Made by a program: the position numbers and the translations under genes
DNA from: Spirochaetaceae bacterium
Lineage (GTDB): Bacteria; Spirochaetota; Leptospiria; Leptospirales; Leptonemataceae
Assembly (NCBI GenBank): GCA_002729885.1
Contig: PBUB01000004.1
Location: 62,001 to 126,000 of the forward strand
Reading direction: 5' to 3'
DNA: 64,000 nt
Shown here: positions 9,173-18,314 of the stretch, one piece after another
How positions within the stretch are numbered: the stretch's first letter is position 1
How the letters are laid out: every line of letters starts with the position of its first letter
The notes under the pieces: generated by a model
The model's database searches: none
What the model saw: the letters and a program-made list of their open reading frames with translations, nothing else
Told to the model about the DNA's origin: nothing

Positions 9173-10212
9173 CTCTGGATCTGGCAAGACGGGTGGTATT
9201 ATTTTTTACCAGAAACTGGAAGGTTAAACTGGGAAGTATTCTAATCGCTTCCATGCTTTTCTTCTATGTGCAATGGACTCGCAATGTTACTCGAGTATTC
9301 CATATTCGCGTGGAAAGGCCGGATATCCCTGAAGATCTGATATTGAGTTCCAGGATTCCATCCTTTATGGATGTTCAGTTCTATGGCCCGGCCGAGGAAA
9401 TGGAATTCAACGCAAGTGCGTTTCGCATAACTGTATTCTCTCCGGCCAAGCCAATTCCAGGAAAGAATCAATACAAGGCCATCTTGATACCGGACCCTCC
9501 GGGCCAGATCGAGGCAAAGTATGAAAAGGACCTGGAAGTTACCCTGGATCGAAGCCTGACCCGGGAATTGCCGGTAGATCCTGCACTGGAGCTAACAGCT
9601 TCTTCTGATGTGGGCCTGGGCTATGTATCCACCAATCCACCCAGCATCAAAGTGCAGGGGCCACATTCTATTGTTGCAGAAATGGATCGCATTCCCACCA
9701 GAGAGATGAAGATAAACGAAACCAGAGACATTGTGCAACAGAAGGTCTTGATCTCCGAGTTGCCAGAATTCGTTTCTGTGGCGCCCAACCAGGAACTGGA
9801 GGTTCAGGTAAGGGCCCGATTGCTTTCGCTCACCGAAAAGGAAGATGATAAGGAAACGGTCCTGGAAGATGTGCCGGTGCGATGTATAAATGATCTATCC
9901 GAACTGAATATGAAGGTTCTGGGTAATGGAACTGTGGATCTCAGAGTTCGCTCCGAAGAGCCCGTGAACAAGAATCAGTTCGATGTAAGGGTATTCTGTC
10001 CGGCTTTCTTTGATCCATACAATCGCTCCATCAAGCCCACTTTTATTATCCACGATCTGCCAATAATGGCCACGGATAAACTGAATCGTCCAGAAGTTGA
10101 GATCCTGGATGTATTGCCAGCCAGGGTGACGCTTCAGTTCGAACGGATAGTTCCCAGGCAGAGACCGGAAAACGAAGTCCAGCAAGGGCTTCAGGAGCAC
10201 TTGATGCCATGA
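9169..10212 (+). CDS. cdaR: YbbR-domain regulator of diadenylate cyclase
   Basis: A 347-residue protein with one N-terminal membrane helix (about residues 18-36, GSILIASMLFFYV) followed by an extracytoplasmic region of repeated beta-rich modules of about 80 residues, the YbbR arrangement. Recognisable repeat features are VQGPHSIVAEMDRIPT near 160 and the closing VLPARVTLQFE near 310. CdaR proteins bind and modulate CdaA from outside the membrane. ATGA overlaps at both ends couple it to cdaA and acpS. Sequence identity of YbbR repeats is low, so gene order is the main support for the assignment. Confidence 0.85.
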   Translation: MTLDLARRVVLFFTRNWKVKLGSILIASMLFFYVQWTRNVTRVFHIRVERPDIPEDLILSSRIPSFMDVQFYGPAEEMEFNASAFRITVFSPAKPIPGKNQYKAILIPDPPGQIEAKYEKDLEVTLDRSLTRELPVDPALELTASSDVGLGYVSTNPPSIKVQGPHSIVAEMDRIPTREMKINETRDIVQQKVLISELPEFVSVAPNQELEVQVRARLLSLTEKEDDKETVLEDVPVRCINDLSELNMKVLGNGTVDLRVRSEEPVNKNQFDVRVFCPAFFDPYNRSIKPTFIIHDLPIMATDKLNRPEVEILDVLPARVTLQFERIVPRQRPENEVQQGLQEHLMP

Positions 10213-10586
10213 TTCTTGGACTGGGAACGGACCTGGTGGAGAATCACCGTATTCGGCAAGCACTGGAGAGATTCGGAGATCGGTTTTTAAACCGTGTGTA
10301 CTCGGAAGAAGAGATCCAGTACTCCCTTTCGCATGAAGATCCTGTACCCTACCTTGCGGCTCGTTTCGCGGTCAAGGAAGCCGCCATCAAGGCATTGAAT
10401 CTTACAGAGCAGGTGGGCCTTAGCTATCAGGATGTTCAGGTTGGTGGCAAGGTCTTTGGAAAGAAGAAGCTCATTCTATCCAGAAAAGCTCGAGAACTTG
10501 CAGATGCAATGGGCGTTCAGCAATTCCATATTTCCCTGAGCCATACAGATGGAATGAGTATGGCAGTTGTTATCCTGGAATCCTGA
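10209..10586 (+). CDS. acpS: Holo-[acyl-carrier-protein] synthase
   Basis: AcpS transfers the 4'-phosphopantetheine arm of CoA to apo-acyl carrier protein, activating fatty-acid synthesis. The 125-residue protein carries both family motifs: GLGTDLVENHRI at 5-16 (magnesium-binding Asp) and ARFAVKEAAIKAL at 55-67 (catalytic Glu/Lys). HISLSHTDGMSMAVV marks the C-terminal strand. The ATG overlaps the cdaR stop by four bases, making it the last gene of the coupled run. The convergent ppx/gppA gene ends 52 bp downstream. Confidence 0.96.
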   Translation: MILGLGTDLVENHRIRQALERFGDRFLNRVYSEEEIQYSLSHEDPVPYLAARFAVKEAAIKALNLTEQVGLSYQDVQVGGKVFGKKKLILSRKARELADAMGVQQFHISLSHTDGMSMAVVILES

Positions 10587-10638
10587 TTTTTGGCCGCATC
10601 CGGTCCTTGAGCTGCGCGAAGCATCCCCCTCCGGCTCC

Positions 10639-12183
10639 TCAGTCGGCGATTCGGATATCGATTCCCTTTTCCAGGGTGTCTTCCAGTAGCTCTTTGCGAA
10701 GGATGGCTCCGTGCACTTCCAGAGATAGATCATCCCCGGCTTTGAGTTTCTGGGATGGATGCACCCAGAAGACCAGATCCTTGCCCTGTTTTTGAATGTT
10801 AACCTTCTCCACTCTACCGGATTCTCCCCGACTCAATCCAATGGCAATGCGAAGCACCCCGGCCAGGGCTTTTACAAGCTTGCGATCATAACGGTTTAGA
10901 TCCTGGTATTCCGAATGCTTTTTGGAAGGAAAAGCCTTTCGATGATAGCGAGCAATGGCCGCCATTACATCGATTTCTCGTCCGGTGAATCCAAGAAGCA
11001 TTTCCGAATTCTGAATAATATACTGACTGTGCTTATGATGTGCTGAATGAGCGATGGAAATTCCACAGTTATGCAGCAGGGCGGCGTATTCCAGAATCTC
11101 TTTTTCCACCTCTTCTGCGAAATATGCTCCCGCTTCGGACAGTTCATCCAGGATATTCAATGCAAGTCTTGCGCAGACTTCGGCCGGTCCTTCATGAGGA
11201 ATCATTCTGCGGGCCAGTTGCAACACGGAGCTTTTTCGAATCCCGGAAAGCTCTTTGTTTCTACTGGAACGGTGATAGGAATCAAAGACAACGCCTTCGC
11301 GCAAAGCGAATGGACTGAACTGCATTTTCTTGATCGCAAGTATGCGAAAGCTTTCCTGCATCAGGATAGCGCCGCCCACGATGATGTCGGACCTTTTTTC
11401 ATCCAGCCCCAGTCTGGATTCCCTCTGTTTTCGATTCTTACAGTCCAGGATGAGTTCTACCACTTTATCCAGTTCTTCTGCAGTCATGTCCCGGACTTCT
11501 TCATTGCCGGAACGAACATGCTGCTGCACCAATTCCATCAGTGTCCGGGCCGTGCCGGATGAGCCAATGACCTGCTCCGGCAGCTTAGACGGCATTTCTG
11601 CGCGAAGCCCCAGAAGATTCAGTCTCAGAAAATACCGGGCATCTTCGATTCCAGAGGAGCTTACCTGACCCCCTGGAAAGAATCGGTCGGTTAGTCGAAT
11701 GGCTCCCAGTTTCAAGCTTGTGGCAAACTCCGGCACACCACGACTGCCGATCAGATACTCGGTAGAACCTCCACCGATATCTATTAGCATGATTCGTTCT
11801 TCGAAAAGGGGAAGTGCCTGGAGAATACCCAGATATATGAGCCGAGCTTCTTCCTGGCCCTGAATCACATCCACTCGAAGACCGGTTTCCTTTTTTACCT
11901 GCTTTAGAAACTCTTCCTGATTTCGCGCTTCTCTTACCGCAGAGGTGGCCACCGCCCGCACAGATGCATCCTTGGTCTTGGCAATTCTGTTGAATCGATT
12001 CAGGCATTCAATGGCCCTCTGCATGGCTTCCGGAGTGATGGTTTCCAGGTCTCCGGCTCCACTGCCCAGGCGAACCGTTTCCTTCTCTCGAGTGAGGATT
12101 TGAAATCCACCTGTATCGTTGGGCTCCACAATAACCATGTGGAAGGAGTTGGTGCCCATGTCGATGGCTGCCAGAGCACTCAT
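10639..12183 (-). CDS. Ppx/GppA phosphatase with C-terminal HD-type domain
   Basis: A 514-residue member of the exopolyphosphatase / guanosine pentaphosphatase family, which removes terminal phosphates from polyphosphate or from pppGpp. The N-terminal ASKHA-fold half has the phosphate loops DMGTNSFHMV at 8-17 and IDIGGGSTEY near 143. The C-terminal half contains histidine-rich HNCGISIAHSAHHKHS near 372, typical of the HD-like domain of long Ppx proteins. Length matches E. coli PPX. The start overlaps the stop of the MutS-like gene by four bases (ATGA), so the two are coupled. Sequence alone does not tell polyphosphate from pppGpp as substrate. Confidence 0.92.
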   Translation of the reverse strand: MSALAAIDMGTNSFHMVIVEPNDTGGFQILTREKETVRLGSGAGDLETITPEAMQRAIECLNRFNRIAKTKDASVRAVATSAVREARNQEEFLKQVKKETGLRVDVIQGQEEARLIYLGILQALPLFEERIMLIDIGGGSTEYLIGSRGVPEFATSLKLGAIRLTDRFFPGGQVSSSGIEDARYFLRLNLLGLRAEMPSKLPEQVIGSSGTARTLMELVQQHVRSGNEEVRDMTAEELDKVVELILDCKNRKQRESRLGLDEKRSDIIVGGAILMQESFRILAIKKMQFSPFALREGVVFDSYHRSSRNKELSGIRKSSVLQLARRMIPHEGPAEVCARLALNILDELSEAGAYFAEEVEKEILEYAALLHNCGISIAHSAHHKHSQYIIQNSEMLLGFTGREIDVMAAIARYHRKAFPSKKHSEYQDLNRYDRKLVKALAGVLRIAIGLSRGESGRVEKVNIQKQGKDLVFWVHPSQKLKAGDDLSLEVHGAILRKELLEDTLEKGIDIRIAD

Positions 12184-14051
12184 ACAGGCAAACCTTCATT
12201 TCTCAGAATTGTAATTGCGGTAGTGCCCTCCACGGAACCAGGGCGCAATTTGAAATCGAACTGCAGTCCTTCCCCGGGGCTTTCTCTAAAGTGAAACAGT
12301 TGAACCATGGAGCCGTAACCTTCTGTAAGGGAGGTTAATTCCATATCGTGTGTAGTCAACATACCTGCAGATCCGGATTCGATTAAATGCGAAAGAATCT
12401 TTCTACAGGCAAAGCTGCGATCTTTCTGATTCGTGCCTTTTAGCATCTCATCCAGGAAATAGAACACGGGAGCCTGATGATCCACCAGGCGCTTCAACGA
12501 GCGTACCTCTGCATAGAAAAGGGACTCGGAGCGAGCCAGGTTGTCCTGAATCTGCATGGAGGTGATGAGCGGGGCCGGAGAGAAAGTAAAGGAGCTGGCT
12601 CGTACCGCACCACCCATCTGAGCCAGTACCAGGTTCATTCCCACTGTGCGCAGAAATGTGGACTTTCCACCCATATTGGAACCGGTTATGATCCACAGTC
12701 GATGCTCCGGAAGAAAGTCCATGTCGTTTCCCACCGATTTTGAGGCAGGAAGCAATGGATGATGCAATTCCCTGGCTTTCACACAGGGACGAGAAACTTC
12801 TTCATTCGAAGCGATCACAGGCCAGCATCCCGGTTCCAGGAATCGTTGATGGCCGGCCAGACTGAGCATTGCATCCAGGGCAGCAAAATCCTTGAGCCAG
12901 TTACGGATGCGCTCCTCATTGCGTTTCAGAAATCCACCCATGGACCAGTCAGCCAGCACAGGTCCCGAGAAAATCAATCCTCCCATGGCAAAGGCCAGGG
13001 GATTGCGAAATACGGAATAGAGACTGTCCTGAAAGATTGCCTCTCTCAATTCGCTGCGAAGATTCCTGGTCAGTTCTCGCTCACGGGCAAGTACCGAACT
13101 GTGAAAACGAAATGAATACAGACTCTTTAGAAGGGGCAGGGTCTGATCCAGAGCATCCAGGATTTCGTTAAATCGAGCCCTGGCCTCTTTACTGCGGTAA
13201 AAGAGCAGGTACACTCCAAAGGTAATCCATTGAGCGGGAAAGCTCAGGAAATGATAGGCTCTGGTTCCCAGGATTTCATGGGAGAAAAAGGCTCCCAGGG
13301 AAAATGCGGCCAGCAAACCAGCCAGACCTGCCAGCCATGCAGGAACGGTCTTTAGAGCAGCCGGCTCCTCACTGGTGGAATTTGTTGCATCGTCGCTGGA
13401 GTCTGCCCTTCTCGCGGAGGGCATTTCCGGGCCTCCGGATTGCTTTCCACTGGATTCGTTCAATTCGGACGGTGGAATACCTGGCCTCGAAGGCGTAGAA
13501 AGGCCGGATGCCTTTTCATGACCGTACCATCGGCCCTGCAGCACAGTGAGTCGACTGAGGGCGGCCACTCTCTTCTGGCGGCTCAAAATGTCTTCAGCGG
13601 AGGGTGCATCCAGCGCTTCATGCATCCATCGAAGCAAGGTGGATCCACCGGCCACAAGGCGGCTCTGATCCAGGTACGCGAGCAAGGAGTAGGAGCCCGT
13701 CAGAAGCAAATCTCGCTCAATAGCCCGCCCATCCTCTGCGGGAACTACCTCTTCGCGGGAGAACCAGCTATCATCCATTCGCTGCCTCCAGGAATTGTAG
13801 TAGCTCAGCCGATTTGTGCAGGCCTGATTCTTACGTTTTACCCTGGAATGCCAGCGAACCAGCAGAAGAAATACAATCCAGCCAGGAAGGGAAGGCAGGA
13901 CATGGACTTCGCCTGGAGCCCATAGAAAAATAATGGCTACTGATAGAAAAAAGGTGGCCGCTCGAAGGACTGAAATCAGGCGAACCCGTCCCAGGATTTT
14001 TTTTTGATGGTCCGTCAACCGACGGTTCGCTTTCTGGATGCGGGAAGACAC
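12180..14051 (-). CDS. Membrane-anchored MutS-family ATPase
   Basis: The C-terminal third is a clear MutS ATPase domain: Walker A GSNMGGKST near 450, SMQIQDNLARSES near 490, Walker B VFYFLDEMLKGTN near 530 and the TTHD switch near 567. The lever region (about 340-400) is also MutS-like, but the DNA mismatch-recognition domain is absent. Instead there are two hydrophobic hairpins, near residues 27-65 and 240-295, predicted as about four membrane helices, separated by a polar, Ser-rich linker. The start is GTG at 14051. Related membrane MutS-like proteins occur in other phyla with no settled role; classical mismatch repair is unlikely. The gene is coupled to the downstream Ppx/GppA gene. Confidence 0.88.
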   Translation of the reverse strand: MSSRIQKANRRLTDHQKKILGRVRLISVLRAATFFLSVAIIFLWAPGEVHVLPSLPGWIVFLLLVRWHSRVKRKNQACTNRLSYYNSWRQRMDDSWFSREEVVPAEDGRAIERDLLLTGSYSLLAYLDQSRLVAGGSTLLRWMHEALDAPSAEDILSRQKRVAALSRLTVLQGRWYGHEKASGLSTPSRPGIPPSELNESSGKQSGGPEMPSARRADSSDDATNSTSEEPAALKTVPAWLAGLAGLLAAFSLGAFFSHEILGTRAYHFLSFPAQWITFGVYLLFYRSKEARARFNEILDALDQTLPLLKSLYSFRFHSSVLARERELTRNLRSELREAIFQDSLYSVFRNPLAFAMGGLIFSGPVLADWSMGGFLKRNEERIRNWLKDFAALDAMLSLAGHQRFLEPGCWPVIASNEEVSRPCVKARELHHPLLPASKSVGNDMDFLPEHRLWIITGSNMGGKSTFLRTVGMNLVLAQMGGAVRASSFTFSPAPLITSMQIQDNLARSESLFYAEVRSLKRLVDHQAPVFYFLDEMLKGTNQKDRSFACRKILSHLIESGSAGMLTTHDMELTSLTEGYGSMVQLFHFRESPGEGLQFDFKLRPGSVEGTTAITILRNEGLPV

Positions 14052-14095
14052 GTCACCAGAGAGTGGTGATCGGCTCTGCAGTCCATCGAAATCAC

Positions 14096-15091
14096 ATGCT
14101 CATTCAAGTAGAACATTTAAACAAATCCTTTGTATCCAGAAAGCGGAAGGCCGGAATAATGGGGTCCATTGCAGGACTCTTTTCGGGAAAGAAGGAATAC
14201 ATCCATGCGGTAAGGGACATCAACTTTAACATAGGTCGCGGGGAGCTAGTGGGTTACCTGGGACCCAATGGAGCCGGGAAATCCACTACCATCAAAATGC
14301 TTACCGGTATTCTTCGACCTACCAGCGGTCTCATTCGCATCGACGGATTGAATCCAGAAAAAAGCAGAAAGGAAATTGCTCGCAAGCTGGGTGTTGTATT
14401 TGGCCAGAAAACTCAGCTCTGGTGGGATTTACCGGTAGGAGAAAGTTACGATCTGCTACGCACTATCTACAAGATCCCTCAGCAAAGATTCAAGCAGAGA
14501 CTGGATTATTTCGTAGATCTATTGAAGATGGAGGATTTCCTGGGACAACAAACCAGAAAGCTCTCTCTTGGTCAGAGAATGCGAGCGGATCTGGCAGCTT
14601 CATTACTGCATGATCCTCCCATTCTTTTTCTGGATGAGCCCACCATTGGACTGGATATCATTACAAAGGATGTGGTTCGCAAGACCATCAAAGAGCTAAA
14701 TCAAGAACAGAAAATCACCGTTGTGCTCACCACGCACGATATGGAAGACATCGAGTATCTGGCCACCAGGTTAATTCTGCTGGACCGAGGCCAGGTTCAA
14801 TACGATGGCCAGCTCAAGGATTTTATTGCAAACTATCAGAAGGAAAAGGTCGTAAGCCTGCACCTGGAGCAGGAAACCGACGGAACCTTTTTGAGAGAGC
14901 GAGGCTTTGATCTGATTACAGAGCCAAAGGGACAATTCCTGGAAGTGCGATTGAAAGTGGATGAAAGCGTAAGTAATCTAATTGCAACACTGTCCGAGCA
15001 TGGAGCCAGAATCCAGGAGATTACCGTGGGTAAGCAGGATCTCACCGAAACATTGAAAAAGATCTACGCAGGCAAGAATCTGGAGCTATAA
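14096..15091 (+). CDS. ABC-2 exporter ATP-binding protein (COG4586 type)
   Basis: The ATPase of a three-gene exporter. Motifs: Walker A GPNGAGKSTTIK near residue 60, the family-specific VVFGQKTQLWWDLPV near 103, the signature LSLGQRMRAD near 155, Walker B ILFLDEPTIGLD near 178 and the switch His in LTTHDM near 211. The insertion KRKAGIMGSIAGLF before the Walker A, with the WWDLP motif, is typical of the COG4586/4587/3694 exporter family, some members of which have been linked to viologen export. ATG 14096 (MLIQVEHLNKSF) fits ABC alignments better than the GTG at 14063. The permease gene follows one base after the stop. Confidence 0.93.
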   Translation: MLIQVEHLNKSFVSRKRKAGIMGSIAGLFSGKKEYIHAVRDINFNIGRGELVGYLGPNGAGKSTTIKMLTGILRPTSGLIRIDGLNPEKSRKEIARKLGVVFGQKTQLWWDLPVGESYDLLRTIYKIPQQRFKQRLDYFVDLLKMEDFLGQQTRKLSLGQRMRADLAASLLHDPPILFLDEPTIGLDIITKDVVRKTIKELNQEQKITVVLTTHDMEDIEYLATRLILLDRGQVQYDGQLKDFIANYQKEKVVSLHLEQETDGTFLRERGFDLITEPKGQFLEVRLKVDESVSNLIATLSEHGARIQEITVGKQDLTETLKKIYAGKNLEL

Positions 15092-15092
15092 C

Positions 15093-15875
15093 ATGGCCTA
15101 TCTGAAGTTTGTCTCCATGTCATTCCAGCGATCCCTGGCATATCGCTTTGAGTATTATACAGCGCTTCTAAATGCCTTTCTATATATATTCATCTTCACC
15201 AGCGTGTGGAAGGCTTTGATTCCGGAAGGAGAAACGGCCAACGGTCTTACCCGGGAAAATATGATCGCCTATGCCGTACTATCTACTCTAATCAAATCCA
15301 GCTTTGGGAGAAATGATTCCTTGCTTTCGCAAAAGGTACGTAGTGGCGAAATCGCTGTAGATTTGATGAAGCCATTTTCCTTTCCTTTGATGTATCTTTC
15401 CGATACCTTCGGATCCTCCCTGTTTCAACTCTTCGCCCGGTCTTTACCTTTGCTGGTTTTCTGCGTCTTACTCTTTGGAATCAGCATTCCCGTGAATACT
15501 GGTTTGATTCTGCAGTTTATTCCGGTTTATTTTCTGGCTTTTATGCTCTTCTTTCTGATGTCCTTTTTGATCAGTTCCTTTTCTTTTTACTTTGTAGAGA
15601 TATTCCCTTTCTGGATATTCTACTATGCGATGATCACCCTTTGTTCTGGAGCCATAATACCTCTGGATTTTTTTCCGGAATGGTTGGTAAATATTCTGCT
15701 GAGTACTCCGTTTCCGTATTTGTTCTATTTTCCCACGATGCTACTTCTGGAGCGAATGAGTATGCCCTATGAGATGCTTCTGCTGCGCTACTTAATACTT
15801 CTGGCCGGAGTGGGCGGTCTGTGCTGGTTCAGCTATCAGGGGGGATTGCGAAAGCTGAGTATTGCCGGTGGTTAA
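15093..15875 (+). CDS. ABC-2 exporter permease (COG4587 type)
   Basis: A 260-residue membrane protein with about six predicted helices. The N-terminal pattern MAYLKFVSMSFQRSLAYRFE, with the amphipathic start before the first helix, and the conserved central GEIAVDLMKPFSFPLMYL loop are typical of the first permease of this exporter family. It lies one base after the ATP-binding gene and about 100 bp before the second permease. The substrate cannot be read from the sequence. Confidence 0.88.
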   Translation: MAYLKFVSMSFQRSLAYRFEYYTALLNAFLYIFIFTSVWKALIPEGETANGLTRENMIAYAVLSTLIKSSFGRNDSLLSQKVRSGEIAVDLMKPFSFPLMYLSDTFGSSLFQLFARSLPLLVFCVLLFGISIPVNTGLILQFIPVYFLAFMLFFLMSFLISSFSFYFVEIFPFWIFYYAMITLCSGAIIPLDFFPEWLVNILLSTPFPYLFYFPTMLLLERMSMPYEMLLLRYLILLAGVGGLCWFSYQGGLRKLSIAGG

Positions 15876-15979
15876 AAATCCCGGCTGGACTGTGGCCGGC
15901 CGCGGTTTCATGAATTGCATTATAGTGTGAATCAGGTGCATCCAATGAACAACACAGAGATACAGGTGCGGTGTAAATT

Positions 15980-16828
15980 ATGAGTAATCCAATAGCGACA
16001 GCACCGAGCGATGCTACGGAAAAGCCAACATCGGACTTTCAGTCCTATCTGGCTATATTGCGGGCCGCTGTGCAGAGCAAGATGGAATATCGCGGCAGTT
16101 TTGTGGCCTATATCTTTACGTTAATTGGATTTTACGGAGCCCAGGTCAGTGTCATCGCACTGATGCTGAATCGTTTTAAGCAGATGGGTGGCTGGCAACC
16201 AGGTGAAGTGGCCTTTCTGTATTCCATGCTACTACTATGCAACGGCGTGGTAAGCGCTGTATTTTCTGGCATGACCGAGTTTTCGGAGCTTGTGCGAGAG
16301 GGCACCTTTGATCGCGTAATGCTTCGTCCTCTTTCAGAACTGGGACAGATCCTGGCCATGAAATTTGAACCCGGGGGCATAGCGCACCTTATTCTGGGAT
16401 TGGCTGCGTTGTTCGTAGCTGATAATATGATCGATCTGGAATGGGATATCGTGAAGGTCTCCTTTCTGGTTGGCAGCATTCTGGGCGGTGTATTTATCCT
16501 GGCCGGTATTCGAATCATTATCGCGGCCGTGTCCTTTTTTGCCATCAAGAATCAGGGACTGCAGCATCTTCTGGTCTTCTCGGCGCGAGAATTCCTGATG
16601 TATCCGGTGCACATTTATAGCTTTCCTGTAAGGGTTCTGCTTACCTTTATGTTTCCCATCGCATTCGTAAACTTCTATCCAGCGCATTTCTTTCTGGATC
16701 GCACAGGACAGACTCTATTCCATCCGTATCTGTCCTATATGAGCCTACCCATTGGAATCCTTGTGCTGGGAGCCTCTCTGGTGTTCTGGAGATTTGGAGT
16801 GAACCGCTATTCCAGTACAGGCAGCTAG
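15980..16828 (+). CDS. ABC-2 exporter permease (COG3694 type)
   Basis: The second permease of the exporter: 282 residues, a polar N-terminal 20 residues, then about six membrane helices. The loop VREGTFDRVMLRPLSELGQIL near residue 110 matches the equivalent 'G.fD..L.kP' loop of the partner permease and of the family. The 104-bp spacer before it contains GGCCGGCC and a TATAGT sequence but no convincing promoter. The mutY reading frame begins almost immediately after the stop. Confidence 0.88.
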   Translation: MSNPIATAPSDATEKPTSDFQSYLAILRAAVQSKMEYRGSFVAYIFTLIGFYGAQVSVIALMLNRFKQMGGWQPGEVAFLYSMLLLCNGVVSAVFSGMTEFSELVREGTFDRVMLRPLSELGQILAMKFEPGGIAHLILGLAALFVADNMIDLEWDIVKVSFLVGSILGGVFILAGIRIIIAAVSFFAIKNQGLQHLLVFSAREFLMYPVHIYSFPVRVLLTFMFPIAFVNFYPAHFFLDRTGQTLFHPYLSYMSLPIGILVLGASLVFWRFGVNRYSSTGS

Positions 16829-16841
16829 GCAGGAGTTTTTC

Positions 16842-18314
16842 ATCAATCCCGAAGAAACATCGGAAACTGTATTATTACAGGGTAACTCCGGCGATATTAC
16901 CAATCTGCTTCGCTCCCTGGGTCGCTGGTATAGTAAGAACCAGCGAAAGCTACCTTTTCGCAAAAACCCGCATTGGTACAGCACTCTGGTTTCAGAAGTA
17001 ATGCTTCAGCAAACCAGGGTTCAGGCCATGCTCCCCGCTTATGATGCCTTCATGCAGCGCTTTCCGGATGTTCAAACCCTGGCAAAAGCCTCGGAGAATG
17101 AAGTGCTGGAGCTCTGGGCCGGTCTTGGCTACTACAGCCGAGCACGAAACCTGCATCGATGTGCCAGGCAAATTGTGAAACAGCATGGAGGGAAATTCCC
17201 GGAAGATGCAAAGCAGGTTTTAGCGTTACCAGGAATCGGCCCCTATACATCCGCCGCAGTGCGAAGCATTGCTATGGGGATTTCCGATGCTGTGGTAGAT
17301 GGAAATGTGGTGAGAGTACTCAGTCGTCTTTTTTTTACTGCGAAAGCTAATTCGGATTCAGCTGCGAAGAAAGAAAGGCAGAGCAACCAGGATAGTGAAT
17401 TCGATTCCACTTCTGCAACAGGAACAAACCATGCTCGTGCGGCAGAGATCATGGCGCGAAAAATAATTCAGGACAGTCCTCTAAAGCCATCCATTCACAA
17501 TCAGGCCATAATGGAACTGGGCGCCTTGATCTGTACTCCGGGCCTCCCTGCCTGCCTTCTATGCCCGCTTCAAACGGATTGTCATGTCTTTCGCAAGGGA
17601 GGCGCCGCGCTGGCAGCAGAAATACCTCCTTTAAAGAAAGCTATCAAGCAGGATCTGGAATTGCAGATCTATTGGACCAGGAGTCGAAAGGATGTATGGG
17701 TGATCAAAAATTCAGACCGGCCAATCTTTCGAAATGACTGGTTTTTACCCTGTCGCATCCTGGGCACTGACGGTCTGATCTATTCCGATTTTGATGAGGA
17801 GCGAATCTTCCGGTCCACAAAAAAGTCTGAGAAAACTGCGAAAGCGAAACTTCCTGCACCGAACGTAAAAGCGGGTTTTCCCTTCCCATTGGCCGAGCCA
17901 TCTGGAAAGCCCTTCAGGCACAGCATCATGAACTATCGAATCCAGGGACAGCTCTACTCGCTGGATCTGAGCGAAAAGCAGATGGGTAGCCTTATGCGAA
18001 ATGATACTCAAGGCAACAACCCCCGGGGCAAGCCGGGGGCCGGGCAAAATAAGAAAAAAGAGGCAGGTGTGCCACTGTCGCTCGCTTCAGGTGCATCCAG
18101 CGATAAAGCGGTAGTAGCCGAAGCCGATCCCACCTATGCAAATTCCAGACGCATTAATAAGACAGCCGGGAAGAAAGAGAATGCTCGTTCATTAGCCGCC
18201 AGGAATGATTCCGGTGGGTCGGATCGGCGAGAAATCAAAAGCATTCGGTGGCACGAACTACAGAGCTACTGCCCCAGCTCGATAATCAAGAAAGCAATTC
18301 CAGGAATTTCTTAG
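16842..18314 (+). CDS. mutY: A/G-specific adenine glycosylase with non-canonical start
   Basis: MutY removes adenine mispaired with 8-oxoguanine. The helix-hairpin-helix PGIGPYTSAAV, the catalytic Asp region VVDGNVVRVLSR and the [4Fe-4S] cysteines CTPGLPACLLCPLQTDC are clear. The first ATG (17001) is at MLQQTR, just after the catalytic Glu, so it cannot be the true start. The frame upstream encodes LGRWYSKNQRKLPFR and STLVSEV, the conserved MutY N-terminus, and stays open to a TGA at 16800 without any ATG, GTG or TTG. ATC at 16842 lies six bases after a perfect AGGAG (16831-16835) and is the best start. Two low-complexity insertions occur, near residues 170-200 and in the C-terminal NUDIX-like region. 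The end overlaps the opposite-strand gene by 29 bp. Confidence 0.9.
   Translation: MNPEETSETVLLQGNSGDITNLLRSLGRWYSKNQRKLPFRKNPHWYSTLVSEVMLQQTRVQAMLPAYDAFMQRFPDVQTLAKASENEVLELWAGLGYYSRARNLHRCARQIVKQHGGKFPEDAKQVLALPGIGPYTSAAVRSIAMGISDAVVDGNVVRVLSRLFFTAKANSDSAAKKERQSNQDSEFDSTSATGTNHARAAEIMARKIIQDSPLKPSIHNQAIMELGALICTPGLPACLLCPLQTDCHVFRKGGAALAAEIPPLKKAIKQDLELQIYWTRSRKDVWVIKNSDRPIFRNDWFLPCRILGTDGLIYSDFDEERIFRSTKKSEKTAKAKLPAPNVKAGFPFPLAEPSGKPFRHSIMNYRIQGQLYSLDLSEKQMGSLMRNDTQGNNPRGKPGAGQNKKKEAGVPLSLASGASSDKAVVAEADPTYANSRRINKTAGKKENARSLAARNDSGGSDRREIKSIRWHELQSYCPSSIIKKAIPGIS
18020..18039. repeat. GC-rich perfect hairpin inside the mutY insertion
   Basis: CCCCCGG at 18020-18026 and CCGGGGG at 18033-18039 form a seven-base-pair stem with loop GGCAAG. 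It lies inside a Gly/Lys/Ser-rich, non-conserved stretch near the C-terminus of MutY, suggesting an inserted sequence or an RNA structure rather than selected protein. Confidence 0.35.
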
